A stretch of DNA of 64,000 nucleotides from Aquila chrysaetos chrysaetos (Eukaryota > Chordata > Aves > Accipitriformes > Accipitridae), in assembly GCF_900496995.4 (NCBI RefSeq), contig NC_044009.1, positions 8,402,001 to 8,466,000 on the forward strand, read 5' to 3'. Of this stretch, positions 12,501 through 22,399 are shown piece after piece. The position numbers were made by a program, and so were the translations under genes. The notes under the pieces are model-generated. The model was given only the letters and a program-made list of their open reading frames with translations, ran no database searches and was not told the DNA's origin. Position 1 is the first letter of the stretch; each line of letters opens with the position of its first letter.

Positions 12501-13163
12501 TTAACAATCCACTACAGAACTATTACCGTACCCGCTTTGACCTCTTCACCTTCAGCAGGTTTGCTTTTGGGAGGAGTTTCCCGGGAAGAAGAATTCACCG
12601 AGCGACGGATCGGCATTGTGTCGTCTTCAACTTTCTATAAAAAGTATACAAAAATCAGTACAGATACTGGAAAGAACCAGAAAGTTTTTAAAATGGGATT
12701 AAAGTAAATCAAAGCAGCATATGTAGAAATATTCTGGTTACATTTGGATTTTTCAGAATTTTAAAAGACAGTAACCCTCAAACCAGCTTCTTTGAAGCAT
12801 ACTAGGAGAGGATAGTTTCACATTTTACACTTATAAAAGAAATAATTTATTTTCAATTCCAAATTAAATGAGATGAGCATTTGAGGATTTTGACAAATAC
12901 AACACCTAAGGGAAGCAGGGAAGGGGAAGGAGAGTGCCTACAGGGTTTAATAGTCTCCCAATCGAGTTTCCTACAAGCAGGGGAGAAAGAGTACCAAGTA
13001 ACCTTCAGCAGGACTGGAAGTCAAGGACTGATCCAAGGGCAAGCTTGGAGAATGGGCCAGCCCCTACCTCACTTAACTTGTCCGTGTGGATCAGCTGAGC
13101 TCCCGTTAAGAGTGGAAGCGCCTTATGATGCACGGGTTCAGCTTCAGACAGATCAGTCGCCAT
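235..13163 (-). CDS. HP1BP3: HP1BP3, heterochromatin protein 1-binding protein 3 (whole coding span)
   Basis: The full CDS joins twelve exons in transcript order: 13163-13068, 12634-12532, 11074-10924, 10577-10418, 9405-9262, 8713-8633, 7001-6847, 6100-6010, 5316-5157, 2555-2444, 1441-1304, 520-235. All junctions are GT-AG and every codon phase closes, giving 558 residues. The protein has an acidic and lysine-rich N-terminal region, three linker-histone H15 globular domains (about 158-229, 254-329, 336-412), a Glu/Ser cluster and a basic tail. The family is nuclear, binds nucleosomes and HP1, and promotes heterochromatin compaction. No frameshift or internal stop is seen. Confidence 0.97.
1304..1441 (-). 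CDS. HP1BP3: HP1BP3 coding exon: acidic Glu/Ser cluster
   Basis: Encodes residues 418-463, entered and left in phase 2. It begins SPDVLYPEKQQ, runs into about 30 residues of almost only Glu, Asp and Ser (several S-E-E-E-E units), and ends PPPKKR. The acceptor is tag before 1441 and the donor is AG/gtatgg after 1304. Human HP1BP3 has a shorter mixed Asp/Glu tract here, so the poly-Glu reading is length-variable. The coding DNA is a degenerate GAG/GAA/TCT simple repeat. The acidic block sits between the third globular domain and the basic tail. Confidence 0.95.
2444..2555 (-). CDS. HP1BP3: HP1BP3 coding exon: end of third H15 domain
   Basis: Encodes residues 381-417, with the first base finishing the Val codon split from the exon at 5157-5316 (G/TG). 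It carries CEKNGWMEQ and GKGFSGTF, the winged-helix wing signature that closes each linker-histone globular (H15) domain, then QLCFPYYP. The acceptor is cag at 2558-2556 and the donor AG/gtaaag. Residue 381 is Val where the human protein, as I recall it, has Met. Confidence 0.96.
5157..5316 (-). CDS. HP1BP3: HP1BP3 coding exon: start of third H15 domain
   Basis: Encodes residues 328-380. It opens LKKSGEKPLLGG and continues MEDAILSAIAAMNEPKTCS and TALKKYILENHPGTNSNFQ, the helices of the third H15 domain (about residues 336-412). The acceptor is tag before 5316 and the donor CAGG/gtaaag. It is near-identical to mammalian HP1BP3, with one visible Asp-for-Tyr change after ME. Confidence 0.97.
6010..6100 (-). 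CDS. HP1BP3: HP1BP3 coding exon: end of second H15 domain
   Basis: Encodes residues 297-327; the first base completes an Arg codon (AG/A). It contains LLKNALQRAVEKGQLEQ and the wing motif GKGASGTF, ending in Gln in phase 0. The acceptor is tttcag and the donor CAG/gtcaga. It closes the second H15 domain (about residues 254-329), which has been linked to nucleosome binding in this family. Confidence 0.97.
6847..7001 (-). CDS. HP1BP3: HP1BP3 coding exon: HP1-docking segment and second H15 domain
   Basis: Encodes residues 246-296. It opens with a Ser/Thr-rich linker (KSTSTSTAEQ), then QVKLEDILPLAFTRLCEPKE and YVSQYYPKLKVDI. The position matching the PxVxL HP1-docking motif (residues 255-259) reads QQVKL, so the leading proline is absent. 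The acceptor is ttcag before 7001 and the donor AAG/gtaggt. Phase is 0 in, 2 out. Confidence 0.96.
8633..8713 (-). CDS. HP1BP3: HP1BP3 coding exon: wing of first H15 domain and linker
   Basis: Encodes residues 219-245 in phase 0 at both ends. It begins VKGKGASGSFVVV, the wing motif that ends the first H15 domain, followed by a basic linker (GKTVPKARDRK). The acceptor is ctag before 8713 and the donor AAAG/gtaaga. The linker differs from the human sequence more than the domain does. Confidence 0.96.
9262..9405 (-). CDS. HP1BP3: HP1BP3 coding exon: core of first H15 domain
   Basis: Encodes residues 171-218 in phase 0 at both ends. It contains ACFQKSGASVVAIRKYI, HKYPSLELERRGYLLKQ and ALKRELERG, the helices of the first linker-histone globular domain (about residues 158-229). 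The acceptor is ttcag before 9405 and the donor ACAG/gtaaga. The match to human HP1BP3 is nearly complete. Confidence 0.97.
10418..10577 (-). CDS. HP1BP3: HP1BP3 coding exon: lysine-rich linker into first H15 domain
   Basis: Encodes residues 117-170; the first base completes an Asp codon (GA/C). It reads EKDQSKEKEKKVKKTIP, then WATLSASQLARAQKQ, and ends KMDAILTEAIR, the first helix of H15 domain one. The acceptor is ctaag before 10577 and the donor AGG/gtaagc. The first half is a charged disordered linker. Confidence 0.96.
10924..11074 (-). CDS. HP1BP3: HP1BP3 coding exon: acidic N-terminal region
   Basis: Encodes residues 67-116, entering in phase 1 (G/AT, Asp) and leaving in phase 2. It includes AEVTSEESASVGEEQENET, EAEQPKEPENEGKGE and SSEETKK, an acidic disordered segment. 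The acceptor is tttag before 11074 and the donor GA/gtaagg. The longest open frame through this block is a different, spurious one; the phase of both neighbouring exons fixes the frame given here. Confidence 0.95.
11137..11156 (+). repeat. Homopolymeric G20 tract
   Basis: Twenty consecutive G on the + strand, 63 bases upstream (in transcript sense) of the acceptor of the HP1BP3 exon at 10924-11074. In the pre-mRNA it is a C run; the opposite strand can form a G-quadruplex. Its length may be imprecise through sequencing or assembly error. Confidence 0.9.
12532..12634 (-). CDS. HP1BP3: HP1BP3 coding exon with internal MPIRR
   Basis: Encodes residues 33-66 in phase 0 in and phase 1 out. It reads KVEDDTMPIRRSVNSSSR, then ETPPKSKPAEGEEVKA. 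The internal Met (MPIRR) aligns with the start of a shorter human isoform as I recall it. The acceptor is atag before 12634. The donor GCGG/gtacgg is weaker than the others in this gene. Confidence 0.95.
13068..13163 (-). CDS. HP1BP3: HP1BP3 first coding exon with start codon
   Basis: Encodes residues 1-32, starting MATDLSEAEPVHHKALPLL and ending THTDKLSE-like (as read: IHTDKLSE), in phase 0. The ATG is at 13163-13161 and the donor GAG/gtaggg. The exon continues as 5'UTR upstream; the acceptor is uncertain, with ctag before 13175 or ccacag before 13197 both possible. The sequence matches the human start MATDTSQGELVHPKALPL closely enough to fix the start. With this exon the joined coding sequence is 1677 nt, 558 residues, against 553 in human. 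Confidence 0.95.
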
Positions 13164-16100
13164 TTAAATTAATTTCTAGCCCCAAGTGCAGGTAACACTG
13201 TGGAGCCCCAGGTTTTAACCCCAAGGACTTTTTCCTAATGGTTTTCACAGTGCAGTGAGGAGTCAACCTGAAGTACAGAAAAGATGTGGTGTGAAAATTA
13301 ACAAAACAAAAACATCTATGTCCATGTATCTAACAAACTAAAGATTAAAAAGAAAAGAAGGATAAATGACTTACAGCTTATGACTAACACAACTGACAGT
13401 CAACACTTGCATTCAACAAAGATGCTAAAACATGTAAGCAAACTTGAGTGCTATGGAAGTAGCAGAAATGGTAAAGGTGTAAGCCAGACCTGCAGCCTGC
13501 TCCATTAAAACATATCTGAAAGAATAAAAAGGCTCTTTAAATTAACAGAAGGCATTAACGAAAAGCAGACATTGCACTGTGCCTGTTACATTGAGGTAAG
13601 CAGTCAGCCATTGACTTTGGGTAAAAGCAGGAGCTGACACATTGATCCACCTTCTATCAGCCTAAGGAATTAAACCATTAAATCCGTTAGGCAGAAAATA
13701 CATATGCTGGGGACCCAAACCATGCCCCCCCCCCCCAACTAAATCCCATGCAATTTATAGAACTGAAGGACTCCTTGAAGAAGAAAATAACCGTCGAAAC
13801 AGCAATCTCCATACCATCTACAAAAAAATTGAAGATTTACAAAACTCTCCTCCAAACACATGCACCATCATGGGTACCGAATGGGTTAAGCTTAGTTTAA
13901 CCCTCATCAAGTCTCACCCCTGACTACCATTACACTTCTATAGCCTTTCTTACTTGTTGCCCATCTGCCTGCATCAGGCTCTCCTAAGGAGAGGTGCTCC
14001 ACTATTTCCGTTGCAAAACAGAGGGCTTACTTGCTCATTCACTTCCTTTTCTCAGCACCCCCTTTAAAAACCTCAGAAGCAAAGCCTCGCCTCTAGCAAA
14101 CCACGGCTGGACCCGTTCTCCTCCATTCCATCCAAAGATCAAGCTCCAGACTGCCCTCTTCCCTTCCTTACAGAGAAATAGCCAAATGCTCCCGATTTCT
14201 ATCTATTCTGGATGTTTTCTTTTGCTCAGATAAGAAGGCAGGCACTTACCATAAATTTTCACTTTTAATAGGTATTTCCCCAGTCTCAGTGTCTTCCTCT
14301 TGACCAGAGACCTAACATCATTCCTGGCACTGTTTTCAAGATGACTTTCACCACAGTTTCAGCACTTTGCACTGCATTCTCCATTGCAGGGGTGGACGCT
14401 CCGTACTACATCAATACCATCTCAATTACTCCGTATTCTTGCCCAAGAATACAGTTCTCTCATTACTTAGCAGCGGGGACTCCTAGCTGATCAGAGGGAT
14501 TCTCTCTACCTCGGTTATTTTCCCAGGCAAACCAAAACCCAGCTCATCTGCACGGAGCACTTTTGTTAAACCTCCAAGCTGTGTAAGTAGTTTCCATTCA
14601 GAAACCAGCGGCAGTGAAAGAACAGCTGAGGGGAATGTGCGTTAAGATACAATGGTTCACAAGGACTGGTGATGCAAGAGGCTACATCATTGTACCTACA
14701 AGATCTCCTCCCCAAATAACAAACTGGTAAATTAATAAACTAATTCGACTGCTGCTGCAGGTGGGTGCAGTGTCACGTCAGCTGCACACACCTATGGCAC
14801 AACCAATCAAGAGACTTTCATTTCAGGAGAACTAGACACATCACTAGGCAGCATTTCCATGGGAGATGCTCTAAAAGACATTCATCTAGCCAGCCGTCTT
14901 CAAAACACAGTGCTTCTGACAGCTAAAGGCAGTCAATCTGCTTCTGCAACGTCTATGATTTCTCCTTTGATGACACTGAACAATCATTCTGAAAAATGAC
15001 AGTGAACTAGTCCTGTCTCAGCACCAGTGAAAGCAAACAAGTGTAACAGTGCCAGATGTTTTCTTCTGAGACAAAACAGAAAAAAAATCAAATCACACTA
15101 CATGCCAAAACCAAAATAAATGAGATGAATGAAGCTTTCTTATGAAATTTCAGGATGGGCAAAAAATACTAATAGCCAATTAGAATGTAAGAACTGCAGC
15201 CCAGCACTTTCCACCCCCCCTCCCTATTTTATGGGACCTTCCTCCCCGAAGTGTGGAAAGTAAGAGGAAAAATTAAAAATTCCACCAGGCTTCAGCTCAG
15301 TATCAAATGTTTTTTCTAGCAAGCATAGCCTGAAGCCCTCTAAAAAAAATGCCAGCATTTTGAAGTGAGTCCTAAAATAACCAATTACAGATCCATCCTC
15401 AGGGAAATTGGCTGGGGGCTACAAAAAATCCTTTCCCTGGGATTACTAACACACACATCGAAGCACGCACTGTGGCTGACCTGGTGCTGGTTTTTATTTA
15501 TTTTTAAACTATGTGACCTGCATGTCACATGCATGAAAACACAGTACTCCCAACTTGGACTTAAAATTCCCCAAGTTCTAAAAAACCCCTTTGTTTAGGT
15601 CACAGTATAAACTACTCAAGTCTTCTTGCTCTCAAGTGTGAACCTTAACACAGCACAATTCATAACTTCAGTGCCTACAACACACGCAAATAAGCCATCA
15701 TCCAGTGGAAATTCAGAGTGACCCAAGCAGGAGCTTGTTGATTCCCTCCGTATTCCCATGCATAGATCATCTCCTGCTCAAAAGGCCATGGGAATCAAAG
15801 GGGCAGGAGGATAATCTCCTATTGACTTCAAAGCACCAATATTTGATATTCGCAAGGGGCAAAGTCACCACCTTGTGAAAGCATCACAGCCCAAGCACTG
15901 CTCTTACTTAGCCTATTTCTTCCCACAGAGGGATCAAAAGTAGTTTTCTGGACTGGGTGTGAAACATCAACTACAAACAGGGCTGAATTTTGTTTCTCAA
16001 AAGATAAACCAAAAGACTAGAAGGTTTTGCAGCAGCAGTGCAGAAAAACTCTCATTCCCCCCTCCATAGAAAATGGTAGATTTATTTAATGGAAAAATCA

Positions 16101-19100
16101 AGTCACACAGAACAACTGTTACCTGGACACCCTATTTCATGGATGAGCTACTAAGACATCTTTAAATGAGTACCACAGCTATGATTGCAAGCATCACTCT
16201 TAATATCAAACAACTGGAAAGTAATGACTGTATTTTGCGTTTACACAAATGTCAAACAAACAAATATTGTGCTTAGAAAGTGGGAAGAGGCCATCATCTG
16301 AGGATGCAGGTTTTCAAGGTGGTTGTTGGGTAACTGTCACGTACACTTAAACCTGATCAACTGGCAGAAAAAATAATCCCAACAGCCACAAAAGAAACAT
16401 CAGGATACCAACCTTTTCAAAAAATTGCTTGAAAGTACAGATAGTAACTCCTCACATAGCTACTCACAGTCATTTTCCTATGGGTCATTTGAACTGCAGG
16501 CTCCTCAATTATCATGAACTAGTCATTTCAAAGCTGGTAATCCAGCAAGGAGCTGATCAGCAACAAAACGCCCCAACTTTCTGGATTTCTAGATGAGCAG
16601 GAATCGTTGATAGTGTCTAGTCTCCCAGCGCAGGGAGTGGCAGCCGATGGAAGATCCAGTCAAGGGTACAGGTAGCTTTACATGAAATATTATGAAAAAA
16701 TATACCAATTTCCTCCTGAGCTATCAGCATATCGTTAGGGGGAAAAAAAAGAAATAAAGGGAGGCTTCAGGTGAGACACACACATTTTGGATATTTCAGA
16801 AGAGTGGAGTCCCCCCACCAATGTAACAGAAACAAGAACATGTTAAAAAAAAAAAAAAAAAGGGTAATTTGAGGCATAGTTCGACTGACTCCTTGAATTT
16901 CTGCTGGCCATAAGATTTTCCAGCTTATCTCAGACTTCAATCTCATTCAAGGGAAAATATTTCAGGATAAAACCAGGTCTCAAACATGGCAAGCCAACTG
17001 TCAGGCTGGCAGAAATACCAAGTCACAAGGACTTGGGGTAGGGTGCACAGGCCGAGCTGACTGAAAACAAATATGCAATGGAAAAATGAGAAAGCATATC
17101 CAATCCTGTGCCGTTAAGGGTGTCCACTTACTGTTACATGACACGTACACTGGTGATTGATGTGTTCTTAGGCATGACTTGGTACACGGTACATGGTGCG
17201 GGTCTAGAAATCAGGTCAAAAGGGCTAGAGAAAAGTTTTATGTTCTTGCAGATTTGAAGTCAGGGTGTCAAGGGATACAAAACTGCCAACCTTACAAGCA
17301 ACACAAGCAAGAATGACTGTTTTATTATCAGAAAGGCTTAAAAAGCAAAGTAACTGGATTTCAAGAACAGGCTATTGATTATCGTACAATAATCTACTAC
17401 TTTCTAAAGCTGAATTGAGCAGAAGAGCATTTAAATGTCTCAGAAGCTGCAGAAAAAAGCACAGGAAACGTTAATATTTTCGCAAAGCAAAAATGGAAAT
17501 CCAAACCAAACATGCCAAAATATTACCTTCTAAATTGCAAGTTGGCCAACTTTTTCAAGACTTCTGGCCCCCTGAAACCCTCAAAGCTCTTCCCTAAAAA
17601 TCCAGCTCAGGTAGAAGATACTTTACCAAACCTCTCAATATCTACATTGTCACAGAATATATCATCCTGCAACACCTTTGATACAAATTTGTGTTTTACA
17701 AAATGTATCCATTAAAAGTTCTCAGCCGGTCGCCTGGCACAGCCTGCTTCACAAAGGTGTTCTAGAGTTTACCAATCTCCCTTTTGTTTTTGCAGTTCAC
17801 CAAGCTGCCTGTTGTCTTGATTAAATCAGACCAGTAGTAGTAAGTAATTTCAAACAGCCTAAAAACGTGCAGAGGAATAAAATATCTTACTGAATACAAG
17901 TTAGTCCCCACTTCTAATCCTTATTTGGCAACCTGCTCGGAAACTCACTCCCGTTTCACATCTGGCTGAGCATTACTTCCCAACTGCCATTCCCATCACT
18001 TTTACTGCCACTCAACAAACTTTGTGCTAACTTTGTCCCGATCCTTACAGCCACCACGCCGCATTGATTTCCTGGGAGGTGTCCTAGTTAAGTGGACTTT
18101 TCAATCGTGTGCCTCCTGATTAAGCTACAAGGGCTGTATTTGCAACTCTCTTGCGGTTGAGTCTCCCAGAGATCTGTTACAGGCTATCTGAGCCCCATGC
18201 TGCTACAAGCATTATAAGCCATCTTGTTTCAATTAAAGAAGAATAGTAGTCCAATACAAAGATCCAATAGCTCACCACTTGCCAGGCAAGAAATTCTTTG
18301 GCTTGACTAGTGTTACAGTTTCTATTTCCATCCACTCCTTCCCTATACAGCATTAAGGAGGGAACAACAAATCCCAAGTACGTTAGGGTTCAGGGGAACA
18401 CAGAAAAAATCTTTCACGCTTCTAGTTTCCAAACACATGCATTCCTACACACGGAGCCCCAAAGGCGAGTTTTTTCTAAGTCTAAAGATACATTTTCATT
18501 TCAGGGTAGCACTGAATTTGGACCTCTGACTCCAAACGCTGCAAATGCAAGCTGACTTACACCTTGCCTATCCTGCTGACTTTTACAGAGCAAAGCAAAG
18601 ATTAAATACTGCCCTTCTGCACACACAGATGCTGCTTTCACTGCAAAAAACCAAAAGGGCACATTACTACAGTGAGATTGATGCTCTGCCTCCCCACTTG
18701 GGACTGAGCTCAGCGCCTTGTCTCTGCTACAGTATAATACTGGAACTCAAAGTCAGCTCAATCTCAACAGATGTTTATTAAAATACAAGTAACAACCCAT
18801 ACCTCACCTCCACTATTCTTCACCACCAAGAATGTCAGGTCACTATAAAAAACACTACAGTTTTCAGATTCTTTCTCGAGCAATCTCTGACCTATACAGA
18901 AGACAGTAACAGCAGACCATTTCTGTGGCCTGGATTATCTTCTTTTCCTATACCCAGGAGTTTTTCTTCACATCCCCAAACACACAGCCAAAGCCAGGTA
19001 GTGTGCAACCTAAATTATGCCACCATCATACCTAGAAACTCACAAAAACTTCAGCTAAGGGATTAATACGAATCAGAATTTCTGCTTGCATAGCTGTCTA

Positions 19101-21780
19101 AAAATAATCCCTCTCCACACTGATGCTCAGGATTGTGACAGTGACAACCTCTGTGGGACAACAGTTTTTTGAACAATTTTTGGCTATTATGGTCCTTGAT
19201 CCAGATTCTCCATGAGCTGCCACTGACACAAGCAGCTAAGGAATGAAACAGCCCGTATTAGAGTGCACAGGGTTCAGCTTTAAGTTTAGAACAGGTTTAG
19301 GTCACAAACTTACAACTACTCCAACATGAAAATCCACTGCTGAAAGTTTCATAGCCTTGGATGAAATACCTTAATTCCAGGATCCAACATGATGAATTTT
19401 GACAAACCACTGACACTTGAATGAAAATTCAGGGTGCTAACATTACATACCAGGGTACGAACCTTTTATAGGCCATATCCTCCTTGCTTGGATTAAATTT
19501 AAAACCACTATATAAACCCTCCTCCCAAACTATTACTTATTCAGCCATCACTTATTCTTCTACAGTACAAAACTATACATGATAAAAATTATGATTTCCT
19601 TGCAGTCTATACAAAATCTACTCACACCTCACATTAGACTCCATCAATGTAAAACTTCTTTTATTCCCCCTCATGGAAACGAAAATCCTCAGAGAACCCT
19701 GGGTCACTTGTAACAAAACACTGACAAGAGATTCACACATCAGTTTCTGTTGAAAGGGAAAACACAAAAGAAAAAGATACTCTGAAAACAAAAATAATTC
19801 AAGCAGCTACTACCTGAGGAAAGTGCACAATGCATCGAGGAGCTAATTAATTAGGAGGCACAGGCAGGTAAAGGGGAGAAAAGCTGCAAAAGCCAGTAGA
19901 TGTTTTCAAGGCATATACACCAAGTTCTTTCCCCCAACAGAAGTTATGTGGAGTTTTTTTTTTCCCCTATGCGTTCCTCCTTTCCAAGGACTTTCCACTC
20001 TATACACCAATCTCTTTAAGTCCCTCCTGAGGAAAGTAAGTAAGTGCTCTCATGCCCAGTCCGTCAAAACATCTCCAGTCTTTAACTAAACTCACCAGCG
20101 ATACCTTCCTCTCCTCTCACTCCCCCTACGCGCACTGTCCTCGTGGAGGAGCTTAACTGTGTGATGTTGTTTATAAACATGAGTACTTCTGAACCTTTCC
20201 CGCCTCAATAAGATAGCTGCTTGCCAAAGAATGTTGGCCAACTGTTTCTTGAAGATGATGCTAAAAATACTATTTATGGTAAAAACAAACAAACAAAAAG
20301 TCACATGCTTCGAAATCAGAGTGCAACTATTACTCAAAAGGCCTGATAAGAACTAAGAAGTGACATGCTTGTTAACCCACAAATAATCCAATGGCCAAGT
20401 AAGACTCCTGAAAAGAGTAACCTGTGAAATACCACAGATACAAGCGAACTGTCAGTCTCTGCTACACTTTAAAAGGAGTAAGCACACCCACAACCCCACA
20501 TTATCTAACTTTTCTTCTCCAGCAGCACAGGCTGAGCAGCCCCCCGTGGTTTGCAGACACTATTGACTGTGAAAATAGAACACAGGTGGGAAGGATTTGC
20601 TCTGAACAGCCTCCCAGAACAGCTCTGGAGCTGTCCTGGGACACCATAAGCTGGTGGAGCCCCTCTGGCCTGGGAAGAGCTACACTAGTTTACATCAGCT
20701 GAGGTTTTGGCATGCTGGTCCTTCTGTCCTTAAGTCTTTGCAAGGTTTTAACCAAAAAACCACAGTCCAGAGTGGCAATAAGGATAACAAACCCAGAACA
20801 GAACTGCTGCTCTGAACCCAGAATGGAAGCCCCTCTGGAACAGTCCCATTCCAGTCTGGAATTTAACAGCCTTCTCTATGGAGAAGCACATGCAATAAGG
20901 AGAGGAGGATAACTAACATTCTTTAACCAGGCTGTGACCACCACAGAGTCTCAGGGAAGAACTCAGAAGCTCCTAGTAGTCTTGCACTTGGGCCTGTATC
21001 CATCTCTAGCAGCACTGAGAGGGATTAAGAGCTTCTTTTTGGAAGCGGAGCCACACTGAAATCTCCGACAGCGGTTTTCCTCGAGTGGCGGCACCTCTCT
21101 GGCCTCTGGTGAAGTGAGTTTGTGGAGGGAAAAATAAAACAACCCACAACCAAGCAACCAAAACGCGAGAAGCCTACCGCGGGAGCTAAGACACTTCCTA
21201 AGTTTATAAATAGCAATTTTTATTGTGTTGCACCCCTATCAGGCCCTTCCGCCGCTGACCTTCCCCCCGCCGCCCCGGCACCCACGGCACACCCGCCGGT
21301 GTTTACCAGGTGTCAGCGGGACGGGAGAAGCGGTTTTGACGCCCGCACTTCCTTTGTCAAGAGACGACGAGGGGTCGGGGACCCGCACCTGGCCAAGGCC
21401 CGGCCGCGGCACCCGCAACTCCCCGGCCCGGCGACACCCGAGGGCCGGGGCCGCCTCCTTGGGCCTGGACGGGGGCGAGCCCGGCGCACCGCGGGCCTCC
21501 CCGGGTATGACCGGAGAAGGGGGGGGGATTGGTGGTGGAAAGCAGGCCGCCCTGCCCACCGCGACAGCCCCCCCTGTCCGCGCTGAGTGTCGCGACTCGT
21601 CACGAGACACCTCCCCCGAGGCCTGTCAGGGAGGGGGCGCGGCGCTGAGGGGAGCTCCCGGGCCCCTCCGGCAGCTTCACCAGGCCGCCCCCGCGCCTCA
21701 CCCCACGGCCTACCGGGCCCGGCCCCCCCTCGTCAACCCCCGCCGCGGCGCCGGGGGCGAGCGGGCGGGGGGGGACTCAC
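13164..21780 (-). other. HP1BP3 intron 1 (content)
   Basis: About 8.6 kb separates the coding start exon from the candidate first exon in the CpG island; up to about 35 bases at the left end are 5'UTR of the start exon. Simple tracts include a C run at 13725-13736 and an A18 run at 16844-16861. The stretch around 20660-20710 (ending in a TCAGCTGAGG core) and that near 15815-15830 look like decayed ancient amniote repeats, but only weakly. No exon, RNA gene or intact transposon could be supported, although further 5'UTR exons could hide here. Confidence 0.6.
16844..16861 (+). repeat. A18 homopolymer
   Basis: Eighteen consecutive A inside HP1BP3 intron 1. There are no flanking target-site duplications or SINE body that I can see, so it is listed only as a simple repeat. 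Confidence 0.85.
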
Positions 21781-22000
21781 CAGCAGGCCCGGCGGACACA
21801 AAGCGGCCCCTCTAATGGCGGCGGCGGCGGCGGGGGAACCGGCGGGGGGGGGGGCGAGGGGGGGGCCGGGGCAAAGGGGCGGGGGCGGGACAGCAGGGGG
21901 GTGTGGCCGCGGTGCGCGGCGGGAGGGGGGGGGGGGGGGCCGCGGCGGCGCCGCCGGCCAATAGGAGGCCGCGGGCATTTTTCGAACGCCGGCCCTCCTC
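21781..22000 (-). other. HP1BP3: Candidate HP1BP3 first (5'UTR) exon
   Basis: A consensus donor CTG/GTGAGT ends a candidate non-coding exon at 21781 on the minus strand inside the CpG island. Its start is not defined; 22000 is only a nominal limit below the CCAAT box. A YY1-like GCCGCCATTAG lies just upstream of the donor (near 21812-21824), as is common just inside 5'UTRs of housekeeping genes. Other donor-like sites (GTG/GTGAGC after 22184, GAG/GTGAGG after 22270) could mark alternative first exons. Confidence 0.4.
21958..21962. promoter_or_regulatory. CCAAT box (NF-Y type)
   Basis: CCAAT in the context ggCCAATagg, within the CpG island and about 180 bases upstream, in transcript sense, of the candidate first-exon donor. 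Flanks suit NF-Y. On the HP1BP3 strand it reads ATTGG. Confidence 0.5.
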
Positions 22001-22050
22001 CCTTTCCCCTCCGCCTCCACGTCGCGCGGGGAGGGGGGAGGAAGGAGCGG

Positions 22051-22060
22051 GCGCATGCGC
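22051..22060. promoter_or_regulatory. NRF-1 site (GCGCATGCGC palindrome)
   Basis: A perfect ten-base palindrome matching the NRF-1 consensus core, in the CpG island. A one-base variant, GCGCGTGCGC, lies 80 bases away at 22132-22141. NRF-1 is a common activator of housekeeping CpG-island promoters. Confidence 0.55.
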
Positions 22061-22131
22061 GGCGCCGTCCTGTCCCGCCCCGCCCCGCCGGCCCCTCCCG
22101 CGCCGCAAACACAACGGCGGGGCGGGGCGGG

Positions 22132-22141
22132 GCGCGTGCGC
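22132..22141. promoter_or_regulatory. NRF-1-like site with adjacent GC boxes
   Basis: GCGCGTGCGC immediately follows a tandem ggggcgggg GC-box run (about 22116-22132), a typical Sp1/NRF-1 arrangement. It is a variant of the consensus, so support is moderate. Confidence 0.4.
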
Positions 22142-22399
22142 CGTCTTCGGCGGCCGTTAGCGGGGCTGCGCGCGCGCGCTCACCACGGCCTCGCTGAGGC
22201 GTTTCCCGCCTCCGCCCCCTGAGGGCGCTGAGGGGGCGAGAGCCGCCGCTGCCGCCCGCCGGCCCTCACCTCAGACTCCGCCGGGCAGGGGCGGCACCGC
22301 GGCTTCCTCGTCCCTGTCAGAACAGTGCGTTCCAGTTGTGGAGCGTTGCAGCCCTGGCATCTCTGCTCCGGCTTCTTGCTTCGTACTCCTCCCACCGTT

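Larger units (their letters stand above)
521..13067 (-). other. HP1BP3 internal introns (content)
   Basis: The spaces between coding exons are ordinary intron sequence, from 346 bases (10578-10923) to 2.6 kb (2556-5156). Visible simple tracts are a 20-base G run at 11137-11156 and short A or T runs near 2150, 3181 and 9800. The longest open frame, 183 codons on the + strand at 3885-4436, has no recognisable domain and no splice or family support. I found no RNA gene or mobile element here that I can defend. Confidence 0.7.
21230..22330. promoter_or_regulatory. HP1BP3: CpG-island promoter of HP1BP3
   Basis: GC content and CpG density rise sharply between about 21230 and 22330 and fall away on both sides. 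The block holds GC boxes (ggggcgggg repeats near 22116-22132 and ccccgcccc near 22076-22086), NRF-1-type palindromes, a CCAAT box, a GCC/GGC triplet repeat at about 21817-21834, and several G runs. It contains no TATA box in a sensible place. This fits a broad housekeeping promoter firing leftwards into HP1BP3; divergent rightward transcription is possible but not shown. Confidence 0.85.

Noticed and set aside
21122..22395. Cluster of long open frames on both strands rich in Gly, Arg, Pro and Ala
   Set aside because: Produced by the CpG-island base composition, which lacks stop codons; frames overlap on both strands and have no family match.
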